Below, piece after piece: positions 33,211 through 45,247 of a stretch of 64,000 nucleotides of DNA (positions within the stretch are counted from its first letter, which is position 1; each line of letters opens with the position of its first letter). The DNA is from Tillandsia leiboldiana. Its lineage: Eukaryota > Streptophyta > Magnoliopsida > Poales > Bromeliaceae. The notes below the pieces were generated by a model. That model saw nothing but the letters and a program-made list of their open reading frames with translations. It ran no database searches and was not told where the DNA came from. The stretch covers positions 24,626,838 to 24,690,837 of the forward strand of contig CM055067.1 in NCBI GenBank assembly GCA_029204045.2, given 5' to 3'. The translations under genes and the position numbers were made by a program.

Positions 33211-34655
33211 ATAACCACCTGGTAACTCGGCCGGAGGTGAAAATCGTCTCAACAGGCCGAACCTTCGCCACTCATTGGGCGGCATCGCCATTCATTGGGC
33301 GGCATCGCCACTCACTGGGCGGCATCGCCTCTGGTAGCTCGGCCAGTGGAAAGTATCCTCCTGGGAATTCGGCCAGAAAAAAAAATGTCCTCCTGGTAAC
33401 TTGGCCAGGGCATGTGCCTACCTGGTAACTCGGCCAGGGGCAATGCATCCATTTGGTTGCTCAGCCAGTGATAATTATCATCTGGTAACTCGGCCAGTGA
33501 TAATTATCCCTCTGGTAACTCGGCCAGTGATAATTATCCATCTGGTAACTCGGCCAGTGATAATTATCCATCTGGTAACTCGGCCAGTGATAATTATCCA
33601 TCTGGTAACTCGACCAGTGATAATTATCCATCTGGTAACTCGGCCAGCGATAATTATCCATCTGGTAACTCGGCCAGTGATAATTATCCATCTGGTAACT
33701 CGGCCAGTGATAATTATCCATCTGGTAACTCGGCCAGTGATAATTATCCATCTGGTAACTCGGCCAGTGATAATTATCCATCTGGTAACTCGGCCAGTGA
33801 TAATTATCCATCTGGTAACTCGGCCAGCGATAATTATCCATCTGGTAACTCGGCCAGCGATAATTATCCATCTGGTAACTCGGCCAGTGATAATTATCCA
33901 TCTGGTAACTCGGCCAGTGATAATTATCCATCTGGTAACTCGGCCAGTGATAATTATCCATCTGGTAACTCGGCCAGTGATAATTATCCATCTGGTAACT
34001 CGGCCAGTGATAATTATCCATCTGGTAACTCGGCCAGTGATAATTATCCATCTGGTAACTCGGCCAGTGATAATTATCCATCTGGTAACTCGGCCAGTGA
34101 TAATTATCCATATGGTAACTCGGCCAGTGATAATTATCCATCTGGTAACTCGGCCAGTGATAATTATCCATCTGGTAACTCAGCCAGGGAAAATGCCCTC
34201 CTGGCAACTCAGCCAGGGAAAATGCCCTCCTGGTGACTCAGCCAGGGAAAATGCCCTCCTGGTGACTCAGCCAGGGAAAATGCCCTCCTGGTAACTCAGC
34301 CAGGGAAAACGCCCTCCTGGTAACTCAGCCAGGGAAAACGCCCTCCTGGTAACTCAGCCAGGAAAAATACCCTCCTGGTAACTCAGCCAGGGAAAATGCC
34401 CTCCTGGTGACTCAGCCAGGGAAAATGCCCTCCTGGTGACTCAGCCAGGGAAAATGCCCTCCTGGTAACTCAGCCAGGAAAAATACCCTCCTGGTAACTC
34501 AGCCAGGGAAAATGCCCTCCTGGTAACTCAGCCAGGAAAAATACCCTCCTGGTAACTCAGCCAGGGAAAACGCCCTCCTGGTAACTCAGCCTGGGAAAAC
34601 GCCCTCCTGGTAACTCAGCCAGGGAAAAACACCCTCCTGGTAACTCAGCCAGGAC
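33211..34655. repeat. 30-bp and 29-bp minisatellite, about 40 copies
   Basis: All units share the core CTGGTAACTCRGCCAG. From about 33461 to 34180 some 24 near-identical 30-base units end in TGATAATTATCCAT. From about 34181 to 34655 about 16 units of 29 bases end in GGAAAATGCCCTC. The switch is abrupt, suggesting two separate expansions from one ancestor unit. There are no spacers and the repeats are head to tail, so this is a minisatellite. Confidence 0.95.
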
Positions 34656-34962
34656 GGGATGTGTCCTTTTCACAACACGATGTCTCAGGGGTATCGCAAC
34701 CCACTGCAAAACAACAAATGTCAGGACACAACAACCATACGACCCAATCCAGCGAAAGTCTAAGACATGTCATCCATTCCATAGCATTATGTTGTCTGCA
34801 ACCAACATAATCGATTAGGAGAATAAACATGCCAAACACTCATCCCATCTCTTGGGAGAGGTAAAACTCAATCAAGACTCTCGCTAAAAGTCACGACTCT
34901 CACGTAGTCATCCTAATGTCCAACCGCAAGCCTAGGGTTTCTAAGTCCATCACGACCTACAA

Positions 34963-34979
34963 CCTAGGCTCTGATACCA
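34963..34979 (-). promoter_or_regulatory. G3 primer-binding site (initiator-Met tRNA)
   Basis: Minus-strand TGGTATCAGAGCCTAGG lies eight bases inside the 5' LTR (38095-34988). The first 13 bases match the usual plant iMet primer site. This fixes the orientation of G3. Confidence 0.9.
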
Positions 34980-34987
34980 CTCTAATC

Positions 34988-37900
34988 TGTCACGCCCCGG
35001 GGTCGAAACTGCGACCCGGGCTCACTAACAGATCCGCCATCTGTACGGAAACTGCCGTACAGACGAAGCGTCTAACCTGCAGGAAGAATCAACTACAGAG
35101 ATACAGATATCAGAGCTGGAAGTAAACTAGTAAGAACTGGAAACCAAACACTGTACAACTGAAGATAACACAATATCCATCTCCCCAAATACTATCATAA
35201 ACCAAGTCCTCTGATACAAAACTCAAAAGAGAGATATCTCCAATAAAGTACATCAGTGTACAAGCTCTCACTACAAAAATAACCTCACTACATCAGTCTC
35301 TCAAACTGTAAAATAAAGTACAACTCTATACCTCACAACAAGGGTCTCTCAACAGAGGAAAAAGAAGTAAGCTAATCTACTGAAGCTCTCCTCTGAAGGG
35401 GTACCGCTACGCTCCAATGACGGGTAGGGAACTAGCTCGCGACTCCCTCGCCTAGGTCAGAAGGATCAGCAACTGGAGCAACAGGAACAGGAGAAGAAGT
35501 TCCTGGGGAAAAAGACACCACGACGGGTGTGAGAACTACTTCCCACAGTAGTTCTCAGTGGGTGCCGTCAACAAGCCCAACGGTCTGCCCACCAAGTCTA
35601 CTAGAGGCCAAAAATAACAATGCAATGAAAACTAAACAAGAAAAGCTGGAGCTACTCTACAGCTACCATGCCTCTATCTAGATACTCCAAAAAGTGGAAC
35701 AGATGAAAGCAAATGAGACCACTCGCACCCAAGGTGCTCAATCGACCCAAACGAACTGACTACCTCAAAGGTCCAGTCAAGCCTGCGCCCGTCGACTAGG
35801 AACGCTCCTGCCCACTACCACACATCCCCATGAGGACGGGATTTACGTGGGGCGTCCTGTCCTACTAACTCATCCCTCGCGCAAAACTGCCTCAACAGGC
35901 CAACCATCGTATCCACAGCGGCATCTCAGGACGCGACTCCAACTGAGTAGAAAGGCGCGGCATAGAGTATCAAACATTGGCATATGCAGGCTAGTCAAAA
36001 ACCACGCTCACTCTCAGAACGGTAGGGCTCAAGATCCCCAAATACCTCGCACAACAGTCGGAGCACTCTCGACGACTCGGCTGCTCGGCTAACTCGAAAC
36101 ACGAGACACTAGCCACACCAACGGCTCGCAGCACAAGGCTCACTGGCTGGAGATACTCCACAGCCAGGGACGACCCACAACTCAGGGTAACAAAACAGGT
36201 CGGACAACACTCAACGACCTGGGACCACCGTCAACCCCAACGGTTCCCAACAAGACGGACCGGAAGATACTCGACGGCCCGGGACTACCGTCTACTCAAC
36301 GGCTCTCTCCCACGACTGTGCAATAGGGAAACAAGACCTCTCGGGACTACCGTATACCCAAACGGCTCCCGGCACAGATAAGCAACCCGCTACAACTACC
36401 AGACTCCACTCTGCTCCCAAGCACGAGTGCAAACGCATCCCACACTAAAAGAAAATCCCGACCTCTCGGCCCACTACCCGGGCGAGGATAACACTATGTC
36501 CAGGGATAGCAAAACAGTGTGGGTGTCTAAACATAATTAACCCTAGCCCAAGTGAGGGTTTTCTGCTGGTCTGGTTACACATGCAACATATGACGGGGGT
36601 GCTAGGTCAAGTTCCAAGATAGCTGTATCAACAGATAATAAAAGGAATAACAATTCCTACAATCTAGCATACTACACAATGAAATAAACTATCATGCATA
36701 GTCCTACATCAGTAGAAATACTGTACAGTCCATAAAACTTGGAGATAAGGCCACCCACCTCGATTTGCCACCAATTGCTCGTAGACACTTGCAATTGGCC
36801 TCCACGCGATCCGCACGCAAAACGGGACACGCCGTCGGAGTCCGCACGCAAAACGGAGCACGCCGCCGGAGTCCGCACGCAAAACGGAGCACGCCGCCGG
36901 AGTCCGCACGCAAAACGGAGCACGCTGCCGGAGTCCGCACCAAAACGGTGCACGGTGCCCAACACAGAAAAGAGCAAGAGGGTTAATTACAGTCCAAAAG
37001 GTCGCCCCGAAAACTGTACAAAAATACAGTAAAACCAACACACGGGACCTACCCGACTGCGCCGCCGTCGCCGGAACGCTCCCCACGAAAAAACTCGCGC
37101 GCTCCACGAGGCCCACGACACCACGCCGCACCTCCCACTATCTCCCTCACTCTCCCTCTCGCTCGGATGAAGAAAGAAACGAAGAAGGAGAAGAAGTCGC
37201 TTGCGGGGAGGAAGAAGAAGAAGAAAAGGAGGAAAAGGGGAGGGGCGGTCCACGGTGCACGGTGCGCCGTGCACCGGCCGGTGCACCACACCCACCCGGG
37301 TGCACCCGGCCCACGCAAGAGGAAAGGCGGCCACGTGGCCGCGTCCCTGCGCGCCACGCGGCCGCGCAGTTCACGCGCCACACGGGCGCGTGACACCGGC
37401 CGCCCACAGGCGCGGGACACGCGCCCGTGACACGGGCGTGCGCCCCAGCGCCCGCGCGGGCGCCAACTGGGGTCCGCCACGTGGCGGCCCCCACGTGGCC
37501 CGCGCGCGGGTGCCCTGTGCACCTGACGCGCGCAGAGGCGCCTGTCGCGTCAGCCGCGCCTCGCCTGACGCGCCGCAGCCTCCTCGGGATCCGTGCCACG
37601 CGTGTCTCGATCCGCGTGCCGCTTTGCCTCGAAAAGCGCACACGCCTACCGGACTCCAAATCCAACAAATAAATAGTCCATCCTTAGCGATTTCGCGCGC
37701 TGAGTCCAGAAATGATGTCCGATTCTCCAAATTCTCATCCGAAAATTGCGGAGTGCCCCCGGATAGCCCACTCGATCCGATTTCCGCGCCGGGTCCATTT
37801 TTAAAGTCCGATTTGCCCAATTCCAACTCTAAAAATTCCCGAAGGCGACCGGAGAGGTAAACTTTTATCCGGACTTCACCCGGAGTCTAATTTTGACATC

Positions 37901-38095
37901 TGAATCGCGCGAAATCACTTCTAAACACCCGACGGGTCCTCCAACTTCCCACGGGGTTTCCAATGATGCAAGCAAATCCCAAATTGCATCACAAATCCAT
38001 TTCTGGGCCCCCAACACGCGCACCAACACCCCCAACGGCGACCGAAAGCTGCCCAACAACCGGCAACCCTACGCGGGGGATTCCGGGACCTCACA
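34988..38095 (-). repeat. G3 5' LTR
   Basis: 3108 bases. Equivalent to 28268-31684 with about six substitutions noticed and a shorter motif array (five units, 36830-36955). The five bases beyond 38095 are CTCCG, the right-hand TSD. Confidence 0.93.
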
Positions 38096-38100
38096 CTCCG

Positions 38101-39679
38101 CGCCTCGACGAAATCGTCGGGGGCGCGCCGTCGGGTCTCTTTTCTCATCATTTCCGCCGTCGGGGCCTTCTTGGTTTTAACCATTGACGTCCCGAGTCGG
38201 CTACCGGTTGAGGATTGAGTTTTGTTGGATTTCCGTTAGCGGTTTTGGGTTCCGACGGAGTTCGCGACGAAATAGTCGCGGTCCGGTTGTTGTTAGTCTT
38301 CGATGTTACCGGTTTGAGCTAAGTGTGCGGTGTTACTTGACGGTTTTGATTTGTTGGGTTTTTTGATTGACGTCGCGATCCTCTAGGTGCAGTGATTTCG
38401 GTTTTGGTGGGTTCATTGTTACAGTGGTTGGGACCACTGATGTTACCTGATTAGGGTGAGGTGCTAATTTGTGCCTTTGGTTGTTCCGTTAGGCCGCGTG
38501 AAGTTCCGATTGCTTAAGAGGGTCTTGGGAGCGGTCGTATATCTTCATTCCAGGTGGGTACGGTTGCGATAAGTGCAACAAGCGCAGTAAGTGCATCTAT
38601 CGTCATTAAAGTGCTCTTAATTTATCTAACAAAGTAGATGGACTGTTTAACCTTTCGCATAATTGTGTTTTTATCTAACAATTGAAGCGGCTACGGTCGC
38701 GGTGCTCATGACACGCCGATCTCGGCAAATCCATTTCGGATGCTGCACGTACACAGGCGGATTGGCCTCCGCATGGGTGTACTTTTCCGGAAGAGTGGTC
38801 TCTTATGACCCGTGTTCCTCACAAAGGGGTGGGAGCCGTGAGGACCCCTTCGCGCCCGCTGGGAATAGCACACCAGCACCGTGAAGGGGTTAAATGCATC
38901 AAAGAGGTGTTTGCGCACGAGGGGAGACTTTAGTCTCTCCGACAAATAATCTGGGGTTGGTGCCCAATTTAATTGATAAATCTGGGGTTGGGGCCCAGCT
39001 TAATATGTGCAGGGTTTTAGCGAAATGGTTCCGGTGTATTCGGTTTGCTTCTTATTCCTTATTGATTATAGACATCTACTTTGTTTGTCACTGACATTAC
39101 CCACTCCGTGACAGGTGTTACGAGGTGCGTTAGCCGGGAGGGCGGTGAGACTGCGTCGCGAGGGCCGTAGTCAGAACACTTGGTTTTTATTATCTCATTT
39201 CTCTTACGCTTATTTTAGTTAATTTGCTTGTGGGTCGTAATATTCGTGGACATGTATTACTTAGCGCTGTGGATGAGGTGTACTTTTATATTTCGGTTCT
39301 TTTGGTGATGTTTTCTTATGCGGCACGTTTTCATGATAAACCAAATGACTTCGAAAAGGTTTTCTCAAAACGAAGTGCCGTGTGGGCACGGGTTTTGCAA
39401 CCGCTGGCTTTATCCTTTCTAAACACTGATGCCGCTTTAATATTCCGCTTGATGATGTATGTCTATTGTATGGTGGATGGTTGGTGTTTGATGTATGTTG
39501 TTGTAAATGAGACGCCATGCATATACAAAGGAGACTCTGTCCGTGGGTAGGGAGAATTTGTGTATGTGGCGGTCTGGCACGCACCGGGGATGAGGTTTAA
39601 ATTACCTTGTTAAGAAGAAAAAAAAAAGATACACGCGATTTTCCGCTCTGATAGACTCAAAAACCCCCGGGGGCGTGAC
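38101..39679 (+). repeat. G2 5' LTR, second part
   Basis: Resumes at CGCCTCGACGAAATCG after the G3 TSD and matches 59975-61556 of the 3' LTR. Ends GGGGGCGTGACT where the 3' LTR has GGGGGCGTGACA, so the terminal A is mutated. This makes the two-part LTR 3119 bases, against 3120 for the 3' LTR. Frames such as that near 39224-39550 are not conserved as coding. Confidence 0.92.
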
Positions 39680-39686
39680 TGATTAA

Positions 39687-39697
39687 ATGGTATCAGA
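39687..39697 (+). promoter_or_regulatory. G2 primer-binding site (initiator-Met tRNA)
   Basis: TGGTATCAGAG begins eight bases after the LTR. It then diverges from the tRNA match (AAAAAC instead of CC...), possibly by mutation. Confidence 0.85.
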
Positions 39698-39901
39698 GAA
39701 AAACAACCATAACCATAGTAGACGTGATCCACATCCACAGTGTAAGGTGCCACAAGCAAATTAGACATGAGATAACCAAGGTATAGGTGCGTAGTACGGG
39801 AGAGTACGGGAAAAAGGGGACGTAATGTAGGTGTAATCGTAAGACAGGGTGATAGGGTTATAACCTTAGGGTTAACATGGTTTCTTTGTCTATAGCGGAC
39901 G

Positions 39902-40684
39902 ATGGCCCGGACTAGATCGTCCACCGAGAATGCGAACGCCGACAGAGTGACCCCGGCCAACGGCGAGAACCAGCTTCTCCAACGACAACTACGGGAAATG
40001 GCCGGGCAATTTGCGATGCTGACGGAGCAGGTTCGTCACCTGACGCAGCAACAGGCAACCGCGCCAGCCGAGCGCGATCCGACCCCTCCGCCCGAAGCCA
40101 CCGCACCCACTACGGGACCGCAAGGGACGGGTGGCACGACGACGGAACAGCCCCCATCCCCAAGGGATGTACCTACTCCGACGACCACGGGGCCCGTGAT
40201 GGGAGCGACAGCAGGGGAGGCAGGAACGACCCCTACTCTCGGGGGGTCCGCTGCTGTAGGAGAAATCACGGAGCAACGAACGACGCGAGAAAGGGTCAGG
40301 ACGAATTTGACTAGGTTCAAGAAGCATGACCCTCCCACTTTTGAGGGAGAGACGACCGATCAATGGGTCGTCGAGAAATGGGTAGATACCATGGAAAAAT
40401 TCTTCGAGGACCTACTGATGGAGGAACACGAGCGGGTTCCACTAGCCGTCCACTTCCTCGAAGGGAATGCACGCATCTGGTGGAAGACGGTACGCCCGGA
40501 TCCGTCTACAAACGACCCGCTACCGACATGGTCGGCCTTTAGAGAGGAACTTTTTGGCGCTTTCTTCTCCGATAGCGTCAAGCGGCAGTTGGAAGACGAC
40601 CTGAAGAACATTAGAAAAGGGAACCGCTCGGTCATGGAATATCAAAGGGAGTTTGTAAGATTTGGTTTCTCTTTTCCCTCTTAG
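39902..40684 (+). pseudogene. G2 gag, C-terminally truncated
   Basis: 260-residue frame starting with ATG at 39902. An N-terminal coiled region (LLQRQLREMAGQFAMLTEQVRHL) leads to a Pro/Thr-rich linker (residues 55-125). Then comes the retrotransposon gag domain: KHDPPTFEGETTDQW, HFLEGNARIWWKT, FREELFGAFFSDSVKRQLEDDL and RSVMEYQREFVR. Family members continue for some 150 or more residues with a CCHC zinc knuckle and protease; here the homology stops at about 40665 and a stop follows. Without the knuckle and the protease this cannot support particle formation by itself. The start is supported by its position 200 bases after the primer site. Confidence 0.87.
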
Positions 40685-40940
40685 ATTAGGAGCACCGGTT
40701 ACACCTTAACCTGCTACCCCTGTTAGACTCTCTCTCTCCCTCCCTCGATCTAAAATCCTTAAGTATTAGGCGAAGCCTTCCCCGGCTGATGTACGCGGGC
40801 GGGCTTCGAAGCATAGGAGAACCTTGTGTACTCGGGGCCCGTTAAGGGCCATGCAAGGAATAAATAGGCTCCACCCTATGCCTTGCAGCCGAGGACCCAA
40901 TGGGCCGATAGGTAGTTCAGGGCCGCTCCCCAGATAAGGA
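40670..40940 (+). other. Unexplained filler between G2 gag and RT
   Basis: About 270 bases replace the Gag C-terminus, zinc knuckle, protease and first RT residues. It includes a CTCTCTCTCTCCCTCCCTC run and GC-rich text unlike either neighbour. I see no coding similarity, no LTR ends and no TSD. It may be filler DNA from repair of a deletion. Confidence 0.55.
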
Positions 40941-43559
40941 TCAGCGGTCCCGTGGTAAGGGAATTTCCGGACGTGTTTCCGGCAGAGCTCCCCGGAGCGC
41001 CGCCGGAACGAGAAGTCGACTTCCCTATTGAACTACTTCCCGGCACCAAACCCATCACCAAGGCACCGTACAGGATGGCCTTCGCGGAGCTGAAGGAACT
41101 TAAGGCACAGTTGAAGGACCTTTTGGATAAGGGCTTCATCAGGCCTAGCGCGTCACCCTGGGGCGCGCCCGTCCTGTTTGTGAGGAAGAAGGACGGAAGT
41201 CTCCGGTTGTGCATCGACTACCGGGAGATAAATAAGGTCACCGTTAAGAACAAGTACCCCCTGCCAAGGATCGACGACCTCTTCGACCAACTACAGGGGG
41301 CGACGGTGTTTTCAAAGATTGACCTGCAGTCGGGCTATCATCAGGTCCAGGTCAAGGGGGAGGACATCCCCAAAACGGCTTTTCGAACTCGCTATGGCCA
41401 TTACGAATTTACAGTAATGCCGTTCGGGCTCACAAATGCCCCGGCGGTGTTCATGGACATGATGAACAGGGTATTCAAATCCTTCCTGGATTTGTTCGTG
41501 GTGGTCTTCATCGACGATATCCTCATCTACTCCCGTACAGACGAGGAACATGAAGAACATCTGCGCACAGTCCTCCAAACCCTACGGGAACAGAAACTCT
41601 ACGCCAAACTCAAAAAGTGTGAGTTTTGGCTCCGAGAGGTTGGCTTCCTGGGGCACGTAATCTCGGCGGCTGGGGTCGCAGTCGATCCGAAGAAGATAGA
41701 TTCGGTGACGGACTGGTCCCAACCGACGACGGTAACAGAGGTTCGAAGCTTTCTAGGATTAGCCGGGTACTACCGGCGCTTCGTGGAGGGTTTCTCCAAG
41801 ATAGCCACCCCCTTAAACCGTTTGACTAAATAGGGGGAAAAGTTCATCTGGACGGACAAATGTCAGAGGAGCTTCGAGGAGCTCAAGGATAGATTGATGC
41901 GAGCTCCGATTCTCACCCTGCCAGAACCAGGGGAGGATTATGAAGTGTATTGCGATGCGTCGCGAAACGGACTAGGTGGAGTACTCATGCAACGGGGAAA
42001 GGTTATAGCCTATGCGTCAAGGCAGCTCAAAGAATACGAGCGAAACTACCCCGTGCACGATTTGGAACTCGCAGCGGTTGTCTTCGTCCTCAAGCTTTGG
42101 AGACACTACCTGTATGGGGCACACTGCAATGTGTGCTCAGATCATAAAAGTCTTAAGTACCTTTTCACCCAAAAGGAGTTAAATCTGCGACAAAGACGGT
42201 GGCTTGAGCTACTGAAGGATTACGATTTAACGATCCACTACCACCCGGGAAAGGCAAACGTGGTGGCCGACGCCCTGAGCCGTAAGGGTCAGGCCGAAAA
42301 GGCAGGGGTAAGTGCCATCACCCAGCAAGATAGTCTGATTGCGGAGTTTTCGCGATTAAGACTAGAAGTAGTACCGGCGGGTACAGTCAAACAATTTCTG
42401 ACACTGGTGGTCAGACCTACCTTGCTTGACAGAATTCTCGAGGGGCAGTGGACTGATGACCAACTCCAGCTGGTGCGAAATAGAGTAACTGCCGACCAAG
42501 AAGGTGATTTCACAGTAAACTCCGACGGCACGATATGATTTCGGGGACGAATCTGCGTACCGGATCTACCGGAACTCAAAGAGGAAATCCTGCGGGAGGC
42601 GCATACTGCTCCATATGCAGCGCATCCCGGGGGAACGAAGATGTACAAGGATGTCTAGCAGACCTTCTGGTGGCCCAAAATGAAGGGAGACGTGACTCGG
42701 TTTGTGGCACACTGCCTGGTGTGCCAACGAGTGAAGGCCGAGCACCAGCGCCCGGCAGGAAAATTGCAACCCCTACCGGTGCCCGAGTGGAAATGGGACA
42801 TGATTACCATGGATTTTGTGACCGGGTTCCCGAGATCGTCACAGGGACACGATGCGATATGGGTAATTGTGGACCGTCTGACGAAATCGGCCCACTTTCT
42901 GCCCATACACACGACGTGGACGCAGGAACGACTGGCACAAACCTACATCAACGAGATAGTAAGGTTGCATGGGGTGCCGACATCCATCACGTCGAACAGG
43001 GACACGCGATTTGTGTCAAACTTTTGGCAGAGCCTGCAGCGAGCGATGGGAACCAAGTTGCACTTCAGTACGGCTTTCCACCCGCAGACCGACGGACAAT
43101 CAGAGCGGGTGATACAAATTGTGGAGGACATGCTTCGGGCATGCGTTTTAGACCTGGGTGAAGGATGGGCACGGTGTTTGGCCCTAGTGGAATTTGCCTA
43201 CAATAACAGTTACCAGGCCAGCATTCAGATGGCACCATACGAGGCCCTGTACGGGCGCCGCTGTCGATCTCCAATATGCTGGGACGACTTGGGTGAGCGT
43301 AAGTTTCTGGGCCCAGATTTGGTGGAGGAGACCGAAGCAAAGGTGCGATTGATTAGGCAAAGGCTACTGACCGCCCAGAGCAGACAGAAAAGCTACGCGG
43401 ACAACAGACACCGAGACTTAGAGTTCATGGTGGGTGAGCACGCGTTACTCTGAGTTTCGCCCTCCAAGGGGAACCGACGCTTCGGCATAAAGGGAAAGTT
43501 AACCCCGAGGTACGTAGGACCGTTCGAGATCCTAGAACGCGTAGGACCGGTGGCGTACC
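40940..43559 (+). pseudogene. G2 pol: RT, RNase H and integrase, four stops, interrupted by G4
   Basis: One reading frame covers the whole stretch. [53 protein letters not shown] and the catalytic FIDD (about 41507-41518). RNase [37 protein letters not shown] and VVADALSRK. Integrase: FVAHCLVCQ, MDFVTGFP, TSNRDTRF, DGQSERVIQ and PRYVGPFEIL. In-frame stops are at 41831 (TAG), 42536 (TGA), 42656 (TAG) and 43451 (TGA); the last corresponds to an Arg in the G1 copy, consistent with CpG decay. The frame breaks at GTACC (43555-43559), where G4 is inserted, and the remainder lies at 58100-58401. Compared with the intact G1 integrase the protein is closely related. Confidence 0.92.
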
Positions 43560-45063
43560 TGTAGTGAACCGGAATTTGGAATATAAATAGATGGAAATAA
43601 AAATAGTATGAAATACTACTTGTTTATTGAGGTGAAGAATGACCTAGAAATGAATTGGGCCCAAATCGGGATTGAAATAAGATATCTAGAATCTTATGTG
43701 AGAAAGTGGGCCCAGATTATAAGTGGAAAATCCAGAGTCTCGGAAAATTCCTAGAAAATTACGGGAGCTCCGTAAATATGTTTTAAGGCCACGGTAAAAG
43801 TTTCGCGCTGATCGGACACCCGGATAGTGAGAACGGGCTCCGCCAGCGAATTCGAATAAAGTGGGACTTTTGGTGACCCAGAGGTGGTCCAAACTGAAAA
43901 GTTTAAGTACCATGAGGTAAATTAAGTTAAACCATGGCTGTGTCACGCCCCGGGGGTTCGAAACGCGCGGAAGAGGAGCCACCGATGCCCCTGATTCAGC
44001 CATATATATTTTTTTTGTGAAGCATTACTCCCCGGCGCGTGCACAGACCCGCCGCATACACAAATTCGCTCTGCAAATGAGCAGAGGCCCCTTTGAATAT
44101 GCACGGCGTCTCAACTACAAAGTGTCACACAAGGCGTAGTACATACAATCTCTAACCACATCAGTTGGGGTCTCGAACACATACAACCAAACCATTCACA
44201 TGACATTCTCGCATTCACTTAGAGCATAGAGGCCGGTGTTTTGAAAGGATAAATAATCACAAGGTTTTGAAAGCGGCATCCACACGATGCCCTCGTTTGT
44301 GAAACAGTTCGCAAACACATAAATCCCACAAGGTTTATAAAGCTCGGTGCCCACACGACACCCATGTTTTTTAAAAAATAGTTTTCGCAAACGGTTTTCT
44401 TTGTTTTTCTTCGTTCAAAACGGCCAAGAAGAGAGAACGTAGTATTCATTCCATTATTTCAAAAGAAAGGAAAGAAAAAGGGCAACATCCACTTCGACCC
44501 CACGGGGGTGTCGCAATCCACAACTAGCTACCATGAATAATAAAAGAAAAGGGAAAGTAGAGTCACTGTATCTGAAGTCATCCAAAATCAGATCAGCATC
44601 CTAACGTCCTCACCGGCGCCCTAGCACTTGCCCCTGGATGAACCTGTCACGGAGTGGGAAGTCAGTGACTAGAAATAATCATGATGAGCAAGAATACTAT
44701 AATAAAACAAACCGCTGTAACTAGAGCAACTGTCACCCCCCTCCCATATACCGTCAACAATGATCACAACCTGCACCAACATAAACCGGGCACCCTCCCC
44801 GGACACCGCACCGGGCCCCTACCCCGGTGCCCCTCTCTGCCGAGCACCTGCCTCGGCCGCCGAGCACCAACCTCGGCGTCACCGCTCACACCCTCCACCT
44901 ATGAGGGCCCCCATCTCTAACGCCACCTCCGCGTGGGGTACACGGGTCAACGTACCACTTTTCCGGAAAAGCACACCCTTGCGGTGGCCAAACCGCGGGT
45001 GTGCGTGTAGTAAAACTTGAGCCTCAGATGATAAAGCGAATAGAACGAGATTCGGAGTCAGCG

Positions 45064-45247
45064 TTGCTCATAAGGACAACCAGAAGGGTGAACACTTTTG
45101 CTCATGAGGAAATCTTAAGGAGGAAAACACCGTTGCTCAGTGGGAGCAACTTGAAGAGGAGCACACCTTCGCTCACGAAGAGCATTTTAGAGAGAAACCC
45201 ACCTTTGCTCACGAGGAGCAACTTAGAGAGAAACACCTTTGCTCATG
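45064..45247. repeat. About 38-bp tandem repeat in the G1 solo LTR
   Basis: Five imperfect units around TTTGCTCACGAGGAGCAACTT, each containing the near-palindrome GCTC..GAGGAGC, followed by AGAGAGAAAC-type text. The corresponding place in the G1 LTR at the window start lacks it. Confidence 0.8.

Larger units (their letters stand above)
31722..34962 (-). other. G3 interior, non-coding
   Basis: No gag, protease, RT or integrase similarity is visible in any frame. The first part (to about 32210) resembles the G5 interior near its polypurine tract. Tandem arrays take up 32423-32655 and 33211-34655. Two further stretches, 32656-33210 and 34656-34962, have no recognisable feature beyond three 20-base repeats near 33272-33332 (CACTCATTGGGCGGCATCGC type). 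Confidence 0.75.
28268..38095 (-). mobile_element. G3: non-autonomous (LARD-like) gypsy-type element
   Basis: 9828 bases flanked by the direct repeat CTCCG (28263-28267 and 38096-38100), which splits the G2 5' LTR. In minus-strand order: 5' LTR 38095-34988, tRNA-Met primer site, a 3.3-kb interior with no pol or gag homology but long minisatellites, hairpin/polypurine segment, and 3' LTR 31684-28268. The LTRs differ at only about six single bases outside the repeat array by eye, so it is the youngest datable insertion here. With no coding capacity it must have moved using proteins from another element. Confidence 0.93.

Noticed and set aside
33461..34180. Resemblance to a CRISPR array (24 repeats of 30 bases)
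   Set aside because: Head-to-tail units with no unique spacers, no cas genes, and a plant retrotransposon context.
33401..34294. A 297-codon frame of repeated VTRPVIIIHL and a 248-codon reverse frame of repeated SYQMDNYHWP
   Set aside because: A 30-base period is ten codons, so any stop-free unit stays open over the array on both strands. Lies in a non-coding element interior.
34963..34979. tRNA gene hint at TGGTATCAGAGCC-type sequences (also 9566, 39687, 51912, 62088)
   Set aside because: Only the 12 to 17 bases complementary to the tRNA 3' end are present, right next to LTRs: primer-binding sites, with no cloverleaf.
39224..39550. 108-codon frame in the G2 5' LTR, 129 codons in the 3' LTR
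   Set aside because: The end of the frame changes between LTR copies through a single base at a stop, and no similarity is visible; LTR U5 sequence.
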